Assembly: GCA_000955785.1 (NCBI GenBank)
Contig: JYOD01000081.1
Span: 1-42,289, forward strand
Direction of reading: 5' to 3'
From: Burkholderiaceae bacterium 16
Lineage (GTDB): Bacteria; Pseudomonadota; Gammaproteobacteria; Burkholderiales; Burkholderiaceae
DNA: 42,289 bases
Below, one piece after another: positions 32,409-39,878 of this stretch. Every line of letters begins with the position of its first letter. Within the stretch, counting starts at the first letter, position 1. Both the position numbers and the translations under genes were made by a program. The notes under the pieces are model-generated. The model did no database searches, had not been told where the DNA came from, and saw only the letters and a program-made list of their open reading frames with translations.

Positions 32409-33425
32409 ATGCAACACGTCGGTAAACTGATTCGCAGTGCCAGCCTGAACGGCTACATCGAGCTGGTGGAATCGCTCGGGCGCGATCCCCACGCCTTCCT
32501 GCGAGGGGTGGGGCTGTCGGCGCGGCTGCTCGAAAATCCCGAGACGCCAATCCCCAGCCACGCCGTGCGCGAATTGCTCGAAGTCACCGCGCGCGCCACC
32601 GGCGTGGAAGACCTTGCCCTGCGTCTGGCGGCGCGGCGCACCTTTTCCAACCTGGGGCCCATCAGCTTGGTGCTGAAGGAAGAGCCGACCCCGCGGCAGG
32701 CGCTCGACACCTTGTGCCGCTACCTGAAACTGCTTAGCGCTACGCTGATCACTCGTATCGAGGACGCCGGCCAGTCCGTCATCATTCGCGAAGAGCTTCT
32801 GCCCAGCCCTGGACTGGCCACGCGGCAGGCGATGGAACTGGCGGTTGGCGTGAAATTCCGCATTCTGCGCGAGCTGATCGGTCCCCAGTGGCGGCCGCTA
32901 GAGGTTTGCTTCACGCACCGCCCGCCGGTCGATGCGTCGGCGCACCGCGCCTTCTTCGGTCGCAGCCCGATGTTCAATCAGCCATTCAACGGCCTGGTCT
33001 GCGCGGCGGCCGATCTGCAGATGCCGCGCACGCCCGACAATCCGGGCGCTGCGCGCTTCGCGCGGGACTACCTGGAGGCGGCGCTGCGGCACCGCGATGA
33101 AGGCGTTCGCGAATCGTGCCGGGAGCTGATCCTTGCCTTGCTCCCGGGAGGACGCTGCACGACCCAGCAGGTGGCGCATCTTCTGCGCGTCGATCGCCGC
33201 ACGCTGCACCGCTACCTCAGCGCGGAAGGGCTGACATTCTCAGTCCTGCTCAAGCAGGTGCGCTCGGAACTGGTGATGCGCCACCTGCAAGAGAGCGACC
33301 TGCCGATCGGCGAGGTCGCCGGGCTGCTGGGCTTTTCCGCGCAGAGCAGCTTCAGCCACTGGTTCCACGCCGCCTTTGGCTGCAGCGTCTTGGACTGGCG
33401 CAAGCGGCTGGCTGCCGGGTCGTGA
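32409..33425 (+). CDS. AraC family regulator, Arabinose_bd (OruR/VirS-like) N-terminus 2
   Basis: A 338-residue regulator with the same architecture as the one at 26795: an Arabinose_bd-like N-terminal domain (SLNGYIELVESLGRDPHAFLRGVGL...LALRLAARRTFSNLGPISLVLKEEPTPRQAL) and a C-terminal AraC domain (LLRVDRRTLHRYLSAEGLTFSVLLKQVRSELV, then LPIGEVAGLLGFSAQSSFSHWFHAAFGCS). ATG 32409 is used because MQHVGKLIRSASLNG is the usual beginning. It is 65 bases after the acyl-CoA ligase and likely in the same operon. It may compete or cooperate with the first AraC protein; which of the two binds the tandem elements is open. Confidence 0.85.
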   Translation: MQHVGKLIRSASLNGYIELVESLGRDPHAFLRGVGLSARLLENPETPIPSHAVRELLEVTARATGVEDLALRLAARRTFSNLGPISLVLKEEPTPRQALDTLCRYLKLLSATLITRIEDAGQSVIIREELLPSPGLATRQAMELAVGVKFRILRELIGPQWRPLEVCFTHRPPVDASAHRAFFGRSPMFNQPFNGLVCAAADLQMPRTPDNPGAARFARDYLEAALRHRDEGVRESCRELILALLPGGRCTTQQVAHLLRVDRRTLHRYLSAEGLTFSVLLKQVRSELVMRHLQESDLPIGEVAGLLGFSAQSSFSHWFHAAFGCSVLDWRKRLAAGS

Positions 33426-33834
33426 CCACCGCAGGCACCGCTTACGCTGGAACTGGTACGGCAAAAAAATACCAACTCCCTTCCGCATGCGGCTCCTCGC
33501 CAATTTCCTGCCCGATAGCGGGGTGAACGGGGAAAAAGCAGCCATGATGCGGCAAGACGCTCACGCCACGCCGCATCACAAACCAACTTAGCGCCGCACT
33601 CGATATTCAGTCTCCGCATATAATTATGCGTTCACTGAATTGGCCTTTCCCGAGCCGCCCATGTGGCCTTTGCTGCTACCGGCAGCACCTCCATCGCGCA
33701 GCACTGGGTACGCGTTCAATCAGCTGAATTCAATTTTGTGGCCATGTTCCACGCTGTAAGCGGACAAAGGGTATGACTTGTCTGCCGTTGGGCGCGACGC
33801 TGGCTACTCATGCTTACGTGCCGGCTGCCTTTCG
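33426..33834. other. Intergenic region with a palindromic promoter candidate
   Basis: 409 bases between the AraC gene and the DHA2 transporter. Composition turns AT-richer around 33590-33740. It contains the palindrome over TATAAT at 33615-33630. No gene with a ribosome site was found. Confidence 0.5.
33615..33630. promoter_or_regulatory. Palindrome overlapping a -10 hexamer before the DHA2 pump
   Basis: CGCATA-TAAT-TATGCG has perfect 6-bp arms and contains TATAAT at 33619-33624. A repressor dimer bound here would cover the -10, a common arrangement for MarR or TetR control of efflux pumps. No such regulator is adjacent, and no strong -35 is seen. Confidence 0.42.
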
Positions 33835-35394
33835 ATGTCTGTTTCTGCTTCGCCTTCTTCTTCCGTCGCCCCCCCTGCCCCTACCCTGAGCCACCAGGCT
33901 ATCATGCGCGTGATTGGCGGGATCGTCCTGTGCATCCTGCTGGCGGCACTGGACCAGACCGTGGTGATCCCGGCCGTGCCGGCGATTGCCAACGACCTGA
34001 ACGGCTTTGGCCACTTGTCGTGGATCGTGACGGCCTACCTGATCACTTCCACGGTTTCCACGCCGCTGTACGGCAAGTTGTCCGACACATACGGCCGGCG
34101 GCGGCTGCTGATGCTGGCGATCGCGCTGTTCATCCTGGCTTCGGTGGCGTGCGCGATGGCGGCGTCGCTGGAGCAGTTGATCCTGTTCCGCGCGCTGCAG
34201 GGCATTGGCGGCGGGGGCCTGATGTCGCTGGCGCAGGCGGCCATTGCCGATGTGGTGGCGCCGCGCCAGCGCGGGCGTTACCAGGGCTACCTGGCTACGG
34301 TGTGGGCGGTGGCTTCCATCGCCGGTCCGCTGGTCGGCGGCTGGACTTCGGATCATCTCTCGTGGCGCTGGCTGTTCTGGATCAATGTGCCGCTGGGACT
34401 GCTGGCAATGTTCATGTGCCATCGCGGCCTGAGCCAGTTGCAGGCGCGCGGCGGCGCGGCGCGGGTGGACTGGGGCGGCGCGTTGCTGTTGACCGTTTCC
34501 ATCGTGGCCTTCCTGCTGGCGATGAGCTGGGGCGGCGATGTCTATGCCTGGCTGTCGCCGGAGATCGCCGGCCTGGCCCTGCTGGCCGTGGCGGCAACGG
34601 CCGCGCTGGTCTGGCAGGAGCGCCGCGCCGCGGATCCGATGTTGCCGCCGCGGCTGTTCCGCAATCGTGCTTATGTGTTGGGCGTGGCGGCGTCCGCGAT
34701 GGCGGCGCTGAATATCTTCCTGTGCATCTTCGCCTTGCCGCTGCATTTCCAGCTGGTGCGCGGCGCAGATGCTTCGGAATCCGGCCTGCTGGTGGTGCCG
34801 TTCCTGCTGTCCACGGTGGCGGGCAACTTTATCGTGGCCGGGCTGGCGCCGCGCCTGGGGCGGATGCGCGGCATCCTCACCGGCGGTTTCATCGCGGCGG
34901 CGCTTGGCCTGCTGGCGCTGGTGGCGGTATCGCCCGGCACGCCGCTGGTGCTGGTGCTGCTGGCGATGACGATGGCCGGCGTGGGGCTGGGCATGGGGAT
35001 GGTGGGCACCCTGATGACGGTGCAGAACGTGCTGGAGCGCCGCGATACCGGCGCCGGCACCGGCGCGCTGCTGGTGCTGCGTTCGCTCGGCAGCGCCTTT
35101 GGCGGTGCGCTGGCCGGCACCTTGCTGACGCTGGAGTTCCGCAACGCGCTGCAGTCTTCCGGCGTGATCCAGGCCCTGGACTTGGGCGCGCTGCGCCACG
35201 GCAGCGAGGCGCTGGCCCATCTATCGCCCGCGGTGCGGGACGTGCTGACGGGCGGCGTGGAGTCGGGCTTCCAGCTGATCTTTGCCGTAGGCGCCGTCGC
35301 CGCCCTGCTGGCGCTGGCGATCGTGCGCCGCATGCCGGACGTGGAGCTGCGCAGCAGCGTGACCGAGCACGCGGCCACGCTGGCGATGGAGTAA
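33835..35394 (+). CDS. DHA2 family MFS drug/proton antiporter (EmrB/QacA type)
   Basis: A 519-residue, 14-helix efflux protein. The family motifs LDQTVVIPAVPAI in helix 1, YGKLSDTYGRRR in loop 2-3, and GPLVGGWTSDHLSWRWLFWINVPLG (motif C region) are clear. Proteins of this group expel lipophilic drugs or small organic toxins by proton exchange. ATG 33835 is chosen over a TTG 19 codons earlier. No membrane-fusion (EmrA) partner is next to it, so it probably works alone in the inner membrane. A palindromic promoter candidate lies about 205 bases upstream. Confidence 0.88.
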   Translation: MSVSASPSSSVAPPAPTLSHQAIMRVIGGIVLCILLAALDQTVVIPAVPAIANDLNGFGHLSWIVTAYLITSTVSTPLYGKLSDTYGRRRLLMLAIALFILASVACAMAASLEQLILFRALQGIGGGGLMSLAQAAIADVVAPRQRGRYQGYLATVWAVASIAGPLVGGWTSDHLSWRWLFWINVPLGLLAMFMCHRGLSQLQARGGAARVDWGGALLLTVSIVAFLLAMSWGGDVYAWLSPEIAGLALLAVAATAALVWQERRAADPMLPPRLFRNRAYVLGVAASAMAALNIFLCIFALPLHFQLVRGADASESGLLVVPFLLSTVAGNFIVAGLAPRLGRMRGILTGGFIAAALGLLALVAVSPGTPLVLVLLAMTMAGVGLGMGMVGTLMTVQNVLERRDTGAGTGALLVLRSLGSAFGGALAGTLLTLEFRNALQSSGVIQALDLGALRHGSEALAHLSPAVRDVLTGGVESGFQLIFAVGAVAALLALAIVRRMPDVELRSSVTEHAATLAME

Positions 35395-35494
35395 GCGGGC
35401 GGGAGGCGGCACGGGCCGCATCGGGCACAACGCCCGCATCCAATCGGCGGCCAACGGCGTAAACTACGGACAGACCACTTCTGGAGTTCCGTTC

Positions 35495-36133
35495 ATGCGC
35501 CGTCTTCCCGTTCAGCGCTCACGCGCATTGCAACGTACCGCCTTGACTGGCGCCTTGATCCTAGCCGGTGCCGCCGCTGTCGTCGCCACGCCGCGTCTCG
35601 CGCGGGCCGCGGATGCCCCGGCCGCCGGCGCGGCGAAACCGGCCGGCGCCTGCCCGGCATCGCTGAACTTCAAGTTCCCCCGCTTGCAGGACGAGGCACC
35701 GCAGGACCTCTGCCAGTACGCCGGCAAGGTCGTGGTGGTGGTCAACACCGCCAGCTACTGCGGCTTCACCCCGCAGTACGAAGGGCTGGAGGCGCTGTAC
35801 GCCAAGTACCGCGAGCGTGGGCTGGTGGTGCTGGGTTTCCCCTCGAACGATTTCTCGCAGGAGCCCGGGTCCTCCAAGGAGATCGCGGACTTTTGCTACA
35901 ACACCTACGGCGTGAAATTCCCGATGCTCGGCAAATCGCATGTGCGCGGCAGCGATGCCAACCCCATGTACGCGCTGCTGGCCAGGCAGTCCGGCACCAC
36001 GCCGAAGTGGAATTTCTACAAGTACCTGATCGACCGCAACGGCCAGGTGGTGGGCAGCTATAACAGCATGACCAAGCCGGACGACCGGCAGTTCGTCGGC
36101 AAGATCGAGCAATTGCTGGACGGCGCGCGCTAG
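35495..36133 (+). CDS. Exported glutathione peroxidase-like thiol peroxidase
   Basis: A 212-residue protein of the glutathione peroxidase family with a cleavable signal (hydrophobic ALTGALILAGAAAVVATP, then ARA before ADAP near residue 38), so it acts in the periplasm. The peroxidatic residue is Cys 89 in NTASYCGFTPQYEGL, not selenocysteine. The tetrad Trp and Asn are in KWNFYKYLID. The tetrad Gln, normally in FPCNQF, is replaced by Asp in FPSNDFSQEPG. Such Cys forms mostly use thioredoxin-like donors, which is family knowledge. TGGAG precedes the ATG. An 18-bp perfect palindrome follows the gene. Confidence 0.85.
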   Translation: MRRLPVQRSRALQRTALTGALILAGAAAVVATPRLARAADAPAAGAAKPAGACPASLNFKFPRLQDEAPQDLCQYAGKVVVVVNTASYCGFTPQYEGLEALYAKYRERGLVVLGFPSNDFSQEPGSSKEIADFCYNTYGVKFPMLGKSHVRGSDANPMYALLARQSGTTPKWNFYKYLIDRNGQVVGSYNSMTKPDDRQFVGKIEQLLDGAR

Positions 36134-36177
36134 GCAAACGGCGTCGTTCCAGAGCGGCGCCCGCAGGCGCGGGTACG

Positions 36178-36195
36178 GGAACGGCGCGCCGTTCC
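36178..36195. repeat. 18-bp perfect palindrome between peroxidase and ODP genes
   Basis: GGAACGGCGCGCCGTTCC is fully self-complementary. It lies 44 bases after the peroxidase stop and 52 bases before the FNR box, so it could be a terminator stem or an operator. Confidence 0.45.
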
Positions 36196-36246
36196 GCGCT
36201 CCGGCGTGGCCGGACCCGCTGCATCGGGGGCCGATTCGACCGCTTA

Positions 36247-36288
36247 TTGACCAGCGTCAAGCCGCGCAAGCGCCGCCATCGCTACTTT
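36247..36288 (+). promoter_or_regulatory. FNR/ANR/DNR-type box and class II promoter
   Basis: TTGAC-CAGC-GTCAA (36247-36260) is a perfect 5-4-5 FNR-family palindrome. A -10-like TACTTT (36283-36288) lies where an activator centred at -41.5 would put it, with a start at about 36295. The ATG is at 36313. Confidence 0.68.
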
Positions 36289-36312
36289 CGCCGCTTTGGG
36301 GAGAGACAAACG

Positions 36313-37104
36313 ATGGCCATCACGCTATACGACGCCGGCGGGCATACGTGCCTGCTGTTTTCCGACCTGGTCGAGGAAGAGCACGGCGAGGTGGTGCAGA
36401 CCAACCAGTTCCTGATCGTCGATCACGGCCACGGCGCGCTGATCGATCCCGGCGGGCACATGACCTACGGCGAGTTGTACCTAGCCATCAGCCGTTACTT
36501 TCCGCCCAAGCAGCTCGACTATGTGCTGGCCTCGCACGCCGATCCGGATATCGTCGCGTCGCTCGGGCGCTGGCTTACGGCCTCCGGCAGCCGCATCCTG
36601 ATCTCGCGCGTGTGGGCGCGCTTCCTGCCGCATTTCTGCCAGGCCGGCAAGACGGAAGGGCGCATCGTCACCATCCCCGACGCCGGCATGCCGGTGCCGC
36701 TGGGCAACTGCACGCTGCTGGCGGTGCCGGCGCATTTCCTGCACTCGGAAGGCAACTTCCAGTTCTACGATCCGGTCAGCAAGATCCTGTTCTCCGGCGA
36801 CCTTGGCGCGGCCATGACCAGCGCGCGGGAGGCGGGCGCGGTGGTGGAGGATTTTGCCGCCCATACGCACGCCATGCTGCCATTCCACCAGCGCTATATG
36901 AGCGGCAACAGCGCCTGCCGGCTGTGGGCCAATATGGCGCGCGAACTGGATATCGAGTGGATCGTGCCGCAGCACGGTCCGTCATTTCGCGGCAAGGCCA
37001 TGGTGGCGCAGTTCATCGACTGGGTGTCGACGCTCGAGTGCGGGCTGGACCTGCTGAGCCAGGACAATTACAGGCTGCCGCCCTTCACCGCCGCGGCAGC
37101 CTGA
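36313..37104 (+). CDS. ODP-type metallo-beta-lactamase-fold diiron protein
   Basis: A 263-residue protein with the metallo-beta-lactamase fold seen in flavodiiron (ODP, oxygen-binding diiron) domains. Metal ligands appear in SHADPDIV (H-x-D-x-D pattern), PAHFLHSEGN, FSGDLGAAM and PQHGPSF. It lacks the flavodoxin domain of true NO/O2 reductases, so it may sense or bind O2 or NO and rely on a separate donor. GGGGAGAG precedes ATG 36313. An FNR-type box centred 59 bases upstream of the ATG predicts induction when oxygen is scarce. Its 3' end converges closely (9 bases) on the glutathione transferase gene. Confidence 0.85.
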   Translation: MAITLYDAGGHTCLLFSDLVEEEHGEVVQTNQFLIVDHGHGALIDPGGHMTYGELYLAISRYFPPKQLDYVLASHADPDIVASLGRWLTASGSRILISRVWARFLPHFCQAGKTEGRIVTIPDAGMPVPLGNCTLLAVPAHFLHSEGNFQFYDPVSKILFSGDLGAAMTSAREAGAVVEDFAAHTHAMLPFHQRYMSGNSACRLWANMARELDIEWIVPQHGPSFRGKAMVAQFIDWVSTLECGLDLLSQDNYRLPPFTAAAA

Positions 37105-37113
37105 TCCGCGCCA

Positions 37114-37740
37114 TCAGTCGCGCGCCAGCCCTTCGGCCACCAGCGCCTCTTGCACCTTGGGGCGCGCCGCCACGCGCGACAGGTAGGACTGCAGCGCGGG
37201 ATAGGGGTTGAGCGGCATGTGCAGGATATTGGCCCAGTTGACGATGGCGAAGCAGTAGGCGTCGGCCACGGTGAACTGCTTGCCTGCCAGGAAATCGCGG
37301 GTGGCCAGGTGCTTGTCGAGTTCGGCGAAGCGCATGGCCACCTTGGCCTTGCATGCCTCGCGCGTGCTCTCGGCGGTTTCCTTGTGCCACAGCCATGGGC
37401 TGAAGACCTTGTGCAGCTCGGTGGAGACCAGCGTCAGCCAGCCCACCGCTTCCAGGCGCTCCCTGGTGCCGGCCGCCGGCAGCAGCGCCCTGGCCGGAGC
37501 GAGGTCCGCCACGTATTGCAGCAGCGATGCCGCCTCGGTATGGCGCGAGCCGTCGTCCAGCTGCAGCAGCGGCACATAGCCGCGCGGGCTCACCATATAG
37601 AAGTCATCGCTGCCGTGCTCCGGCTCGGCCAGCTTGTGCGTGGCCAGGTCGACCTTGGCGAGGGTGAACGGCAGGCCGGCTTCGCGCAGCGCGATATGGA
37701 CGGCCAGCGAGCAGGCGCCAGGGGTGTAGTAGAGCTTCAT
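37114..37740 (-). CDS. Glutathione S-transferase, beta class
   Basis: A 208-residue cytoplasmic enzyme that conjugates glutathione to electrophiles. MKLYYTPGACSLAVHIALREAGLPF holds the beta-class Cys 10 (PGACSL), and GYVPLLQLDDGSRHTEAASLLQYVAD gives the glutathione-binding thioredoxin fold. The all-alpha half ends with FTVADAYCFAIVNWA. Beta-class enzymes form a mixed disulfide through this Cys. ATG 37740 is used, with AAGGA 7 bases upstream, rather than the longer frame. It is divergent from a LysR regulator across a palindrome-rich gap of 137 bases, so it is the likely target of that regulator. Confidence 0.9.
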   Translation of the reverse strand: MKLYYTPGACSLAVHIALREAGLPFTLAKVDLATHKLAEPEHGSDDFYMVSPRGYVPLLQLDDGSRHTEAASLLQYVADLAPARALLPAAGTRERLEAVGWLTLVSTELHKVFSPWLWHKETAESTREACKAKVAMRFAELDKHLATRDFLAGKQFTVADAYCFAIVNWANILHMPLNPYPALQSYLSRVAARPKVQEALVAEGLARD

Positions 37741-37820
37741 CGGGTTGTCCTTGGAGGTGGGATGGTTCGGCGTTTCGGGTTTCGCCGCCACGGCTTGTGG
37801 TGGCTGTGCAGGCAGTCTAG

Positions 37821-37877
37821 GATTGCAGTCATGCAATCACAATGCGCGTGAACGCAAGTCATGACTGCAAATTTGCA
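37821..37877. promoter_or_regulatory. Cluster of palindromes between GST and LysR genes
   Basis: Three palindromes lie in 57 bases: GATTGCA-GTCA-TGCAATC (37821-37838), AGTCATGACT (37857-37866) and TGCAAATTTGCA (37866-37877), sharing a TGCA core. The last ends directly before the LysR ATG. They are candidate LysR sites for control of both genes. Confidence 0.6.
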
Positions 37878-38789
37878 ATGAACATGCCATATCAACTTTC
37901 CTCTCCCGACCTGGACATCGTGCTTGCGCTGGTGCGCGGCGCCACGCTGGCCGAAGCCGGGCGCCGGCTCGGGCTCGATACCTCCACCGTGTTCCGCGCG
38001 CTGCAGCGCATCGAGAAAGGCCTGGGCCGGCGCCTGTTCGAGCGCAGCCGCTCGGGCTACCTGGCGACGGAACTGGCGCAGCAGTTCGCCCAGCATGCCG
38101 AGCGCATCGAGGCCGAGCTGGAAGCGGCGCGCGCGCACGCCTCGGTAACGGCGGGCACGGTATCCGGCCTGGTGCGTATCACCACCACCGATACCGTGCT
38201 GCACGGCATGGTGCTGCCGGCGCTGGCGCCGCTCGGCCGCAGCCATCCAGGGCTGAGCTTTGAGCTGATCGCCACCAACGAGCTGGTCAGCCTGACCAGG
38301 CGCGATGCCGACATCGCCGTGCGCGCCACGCGGCAGCCGCCCGATCACCTGATCGGCAAATGCCTCGGCCGCTTGCGCGTGGCGGTGTTCGTATCGCGCG
38401 GACTGGCCGAGTCGGCTGGCGTGCCGGTCCCGGTGCCGGGCGCGCCGTTCGACGCGGCCGCGCTATCCACCCTGCCCTGGATCGCGCCCGATGAGGCCAT
38501 GCCCGATCACCCTTCGGTGCGCTGGCGGCGCAAGCACCTGCCGCGGGTGACGCCACAGTACCGCGTCAACAGCATCGCCGGCGTGGTGGAAGCGGTGGAG
38601 GCCGGGCTTGGTGCCGGTGTCGTCTCGCTGATGATGGGCCGGCGCAGCGGCAAATTGGTGGCGCTTAGCGGCCCGCTGGACGAGTGCGAGACGGACCTGT
38701 GGCTGCTGACGCATCCCGAGTCGCGGCATCTGCGGCGCATCGCCACCGTGGTCGGCCATCTTGCGGAGCATGTCAGGCTCGACGATTGA
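37878..38789 (+). CDS. LysR family transcriptional regulator 1 (beside GST)
   Basis: A 303-residue regulator. The winged helix at residues 8-66 has the LysR helix ATLAEAGRRLGLDTSTVFRALQRIEKGLGRRLFERSRSGY. The substrate domain follows: VRITTTDTVLHGMVLPAL, LSFELIATNELVSLTRRDADIAVR and IAGVVEAVEAGLGAGVVSL. The DADIAVR element is typical. Three ATGs are possible (37842, 37878, 37884); I use 37878 because the palindromes end right before it. It is divergent from the glutathione transferase gene and should control it in response to an unknown small molecule. Confidence 0.85.
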   Translation: MNMPYQLSSPDLDIVLALVRGATLAEAGRRLGLDTSTVFRALQRIEKGLGRRLFERSRSGYLATELAQQFAQHAERIEAELEAARAHASVTAGTVSGLVRITTTDTVLHGMVLPALAPLGRSHPGLSFELIATNELVSLTRRDADIAVRATRQPPDHLIGKCLGRLRVAVFVSRGLAESAGVPVPVPGAPFDAAALSTLPWIAPDEAMPDHPSVRWRRKHLPRVTPQYRVNSIAGVVEAVEAGLGAGVVSLMMGRRSGKLVALSGPLDECETDLWLLTHPESRHLRRIATVVGHLAEHVRLDD

Positions 38790-38811
38790 GGCGGGCCACG
38801 CTGTCTGCGGC

Positions 38812-39705
38812 TTACGCTGATGCCAGTGCGGCGGGAATGGCGCTCGCGAGAAAATCGTAGACCGCGCGGATGCGCGCGCTGCCGCGGATCTCCCGGTGCA
38901 CGGTGAGCCAGACCGGCAACGGCGGGATCGTCAGCTCCGGCAGCACGATCCGCACGCGCGGATCCCCGGCGGCGATATAGCGCGCGGCAAAACCCACGCC
39001 CAGTCCGGCGCGGATCGATTGCCACAGCACGATATCGTCGTCGCTGCGCACGCCGAACGCCTCGCGCGAGACCTCGACTCCCATGGCGCGGAAGCCGCGC
39101 AGGATGGCGTCCCCGCGGTCATAGCCCACCAGCTCGTGGCGCAGCAGGTCCTGCGGCGTGCGCGGCACGCCCTTGCGGCGCAGGTAGTCTTCGTGGGCGC
39201 AGGCGCACAGCGGCACGCTCGCCACCTTGCGCGCGATCAGCGAGGCCTGGCTGGGCCGCACCATGCGGATGGCGATATCCGCCTCGCGCCGCAGCAGGTT
39301 GCTGACTTCGTTGGACGACACTACCTCGATGGCGAGCTGCGGCTCGCGCAGGCGCAGGTCCGCCAGCAGCGGCGGCAGCAGGAAGCTCGCCACCGCGCGG
39401 CTGGCCGACACGCGCACGGTGCCCGCGATGCCCGCCTGGCCGCGCGCCAGCGTGCGCGCCACCGCATCGGCGCCCTGCTGCATGGCGCGCGCATGCCCGG
39501 CGATGGCGCGCGCGGCGTCGGTGGGCTGCAGGCCGTGCCCGGTGCGCTCGAACAGCGGCACGCCGAGTTGCGCCTCCAGTTGCGCCACATGCCGCCCCAG
39601 CGTGGGCTGGCTGCTGGAAAGCCGCCGCGCCGCGCCCAGCAGGCTGCCGCTTTCCATCACCGCCAGGAAGGAGCGCATCAGCGCCCAGTCGAATTCTTCG
39701 GCCAT
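38812..39705 (-). CDS. LysR family transcriptional regulator 2
   Basis: A 297-residue regulator. The N-terminal DNA-binding domain has DWALMRSFLAVMESGSLLGAARRLSSSQPTLGRHVAQLEAQLGVPLFERTGHGL. The effector domain has VRVSASRAVASFLLPPLLADL, EVVSSNEVSNLLRREADIAIRMV, and a flavour of AldR or CrgA-like single-target regulators. ATG 39705 is chosen, as GGAAAGAGAG lies just upstream and the frame open beyond it is not LysR. It is divergent from an epimerase-like gene with a 29-bp near-palindrome in the gap. Its tail ends 22 bases after LysR 1 on the other strand. Confidence 0.88.
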   Translation of the reverse strand: MAEEFDWALMRSFLAVMESGSLLGAARRLSSSQPTLGRHVAQLEAQLGVPLFERTGHGLQPTDAARAIAGHARAMQQGADAVARTLARGQAGIAGTVRVSASRAVASFLLPPLLADLRLREPQLAIEVVSSNEVSNLLRREADIAIRMVRPSQASLIARKVASVPLCACAHEDYLRRKGVPRTPQDLLRHELVGYDRGDAILRGFRAMGVEVSREAFGVRSDDDIVLWQSIRAGLGVGFAARYIAAGDPRVRIVLPELTIPPLPVWLTVHREIRGSARIRAVYDFLASAIPAALASA

Positions 39706-39726
39706 GTTTTCTCTCTTTCCTTGCCT

Positions 39727-39755
39727 CTCACGGTATTCAAAAATGAATTCGTGAG
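39727..39755. promoter_or_regulatory. Long interrupted palindrome in the LysR 2/epimerase gap
   Basis: CTCACG-GT-ATTCA-AAAA-TGAAT-T-CGTGAG covers 29 bases: two nested pairs of perfect arms (6 and 5 bp), one base unequal between sides. It contains several LysR-type T-N11-A matches. It lies 22 bases upstream of the LysR ATG and 124 bases before the epimerase start. Confidence 0.66.
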
Positions 39756-39878
39756 TTACCAGGTCATGCAATTGTGAGGTAGCGGGGAATCGCCCACAAT
39801 GGTCTTCATCGGGCCTGCCTGTCAGCCACGCCATCCCGGCGGGCTGCGCGGGACGAGCGGCAGAGCAAGGAGAACATC

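Noticed and set aside
35750..35775. Selenocysteine in the glutathione peroxidase
   Set aside because: The codon at the active site is TGC (Cys), not TGA.
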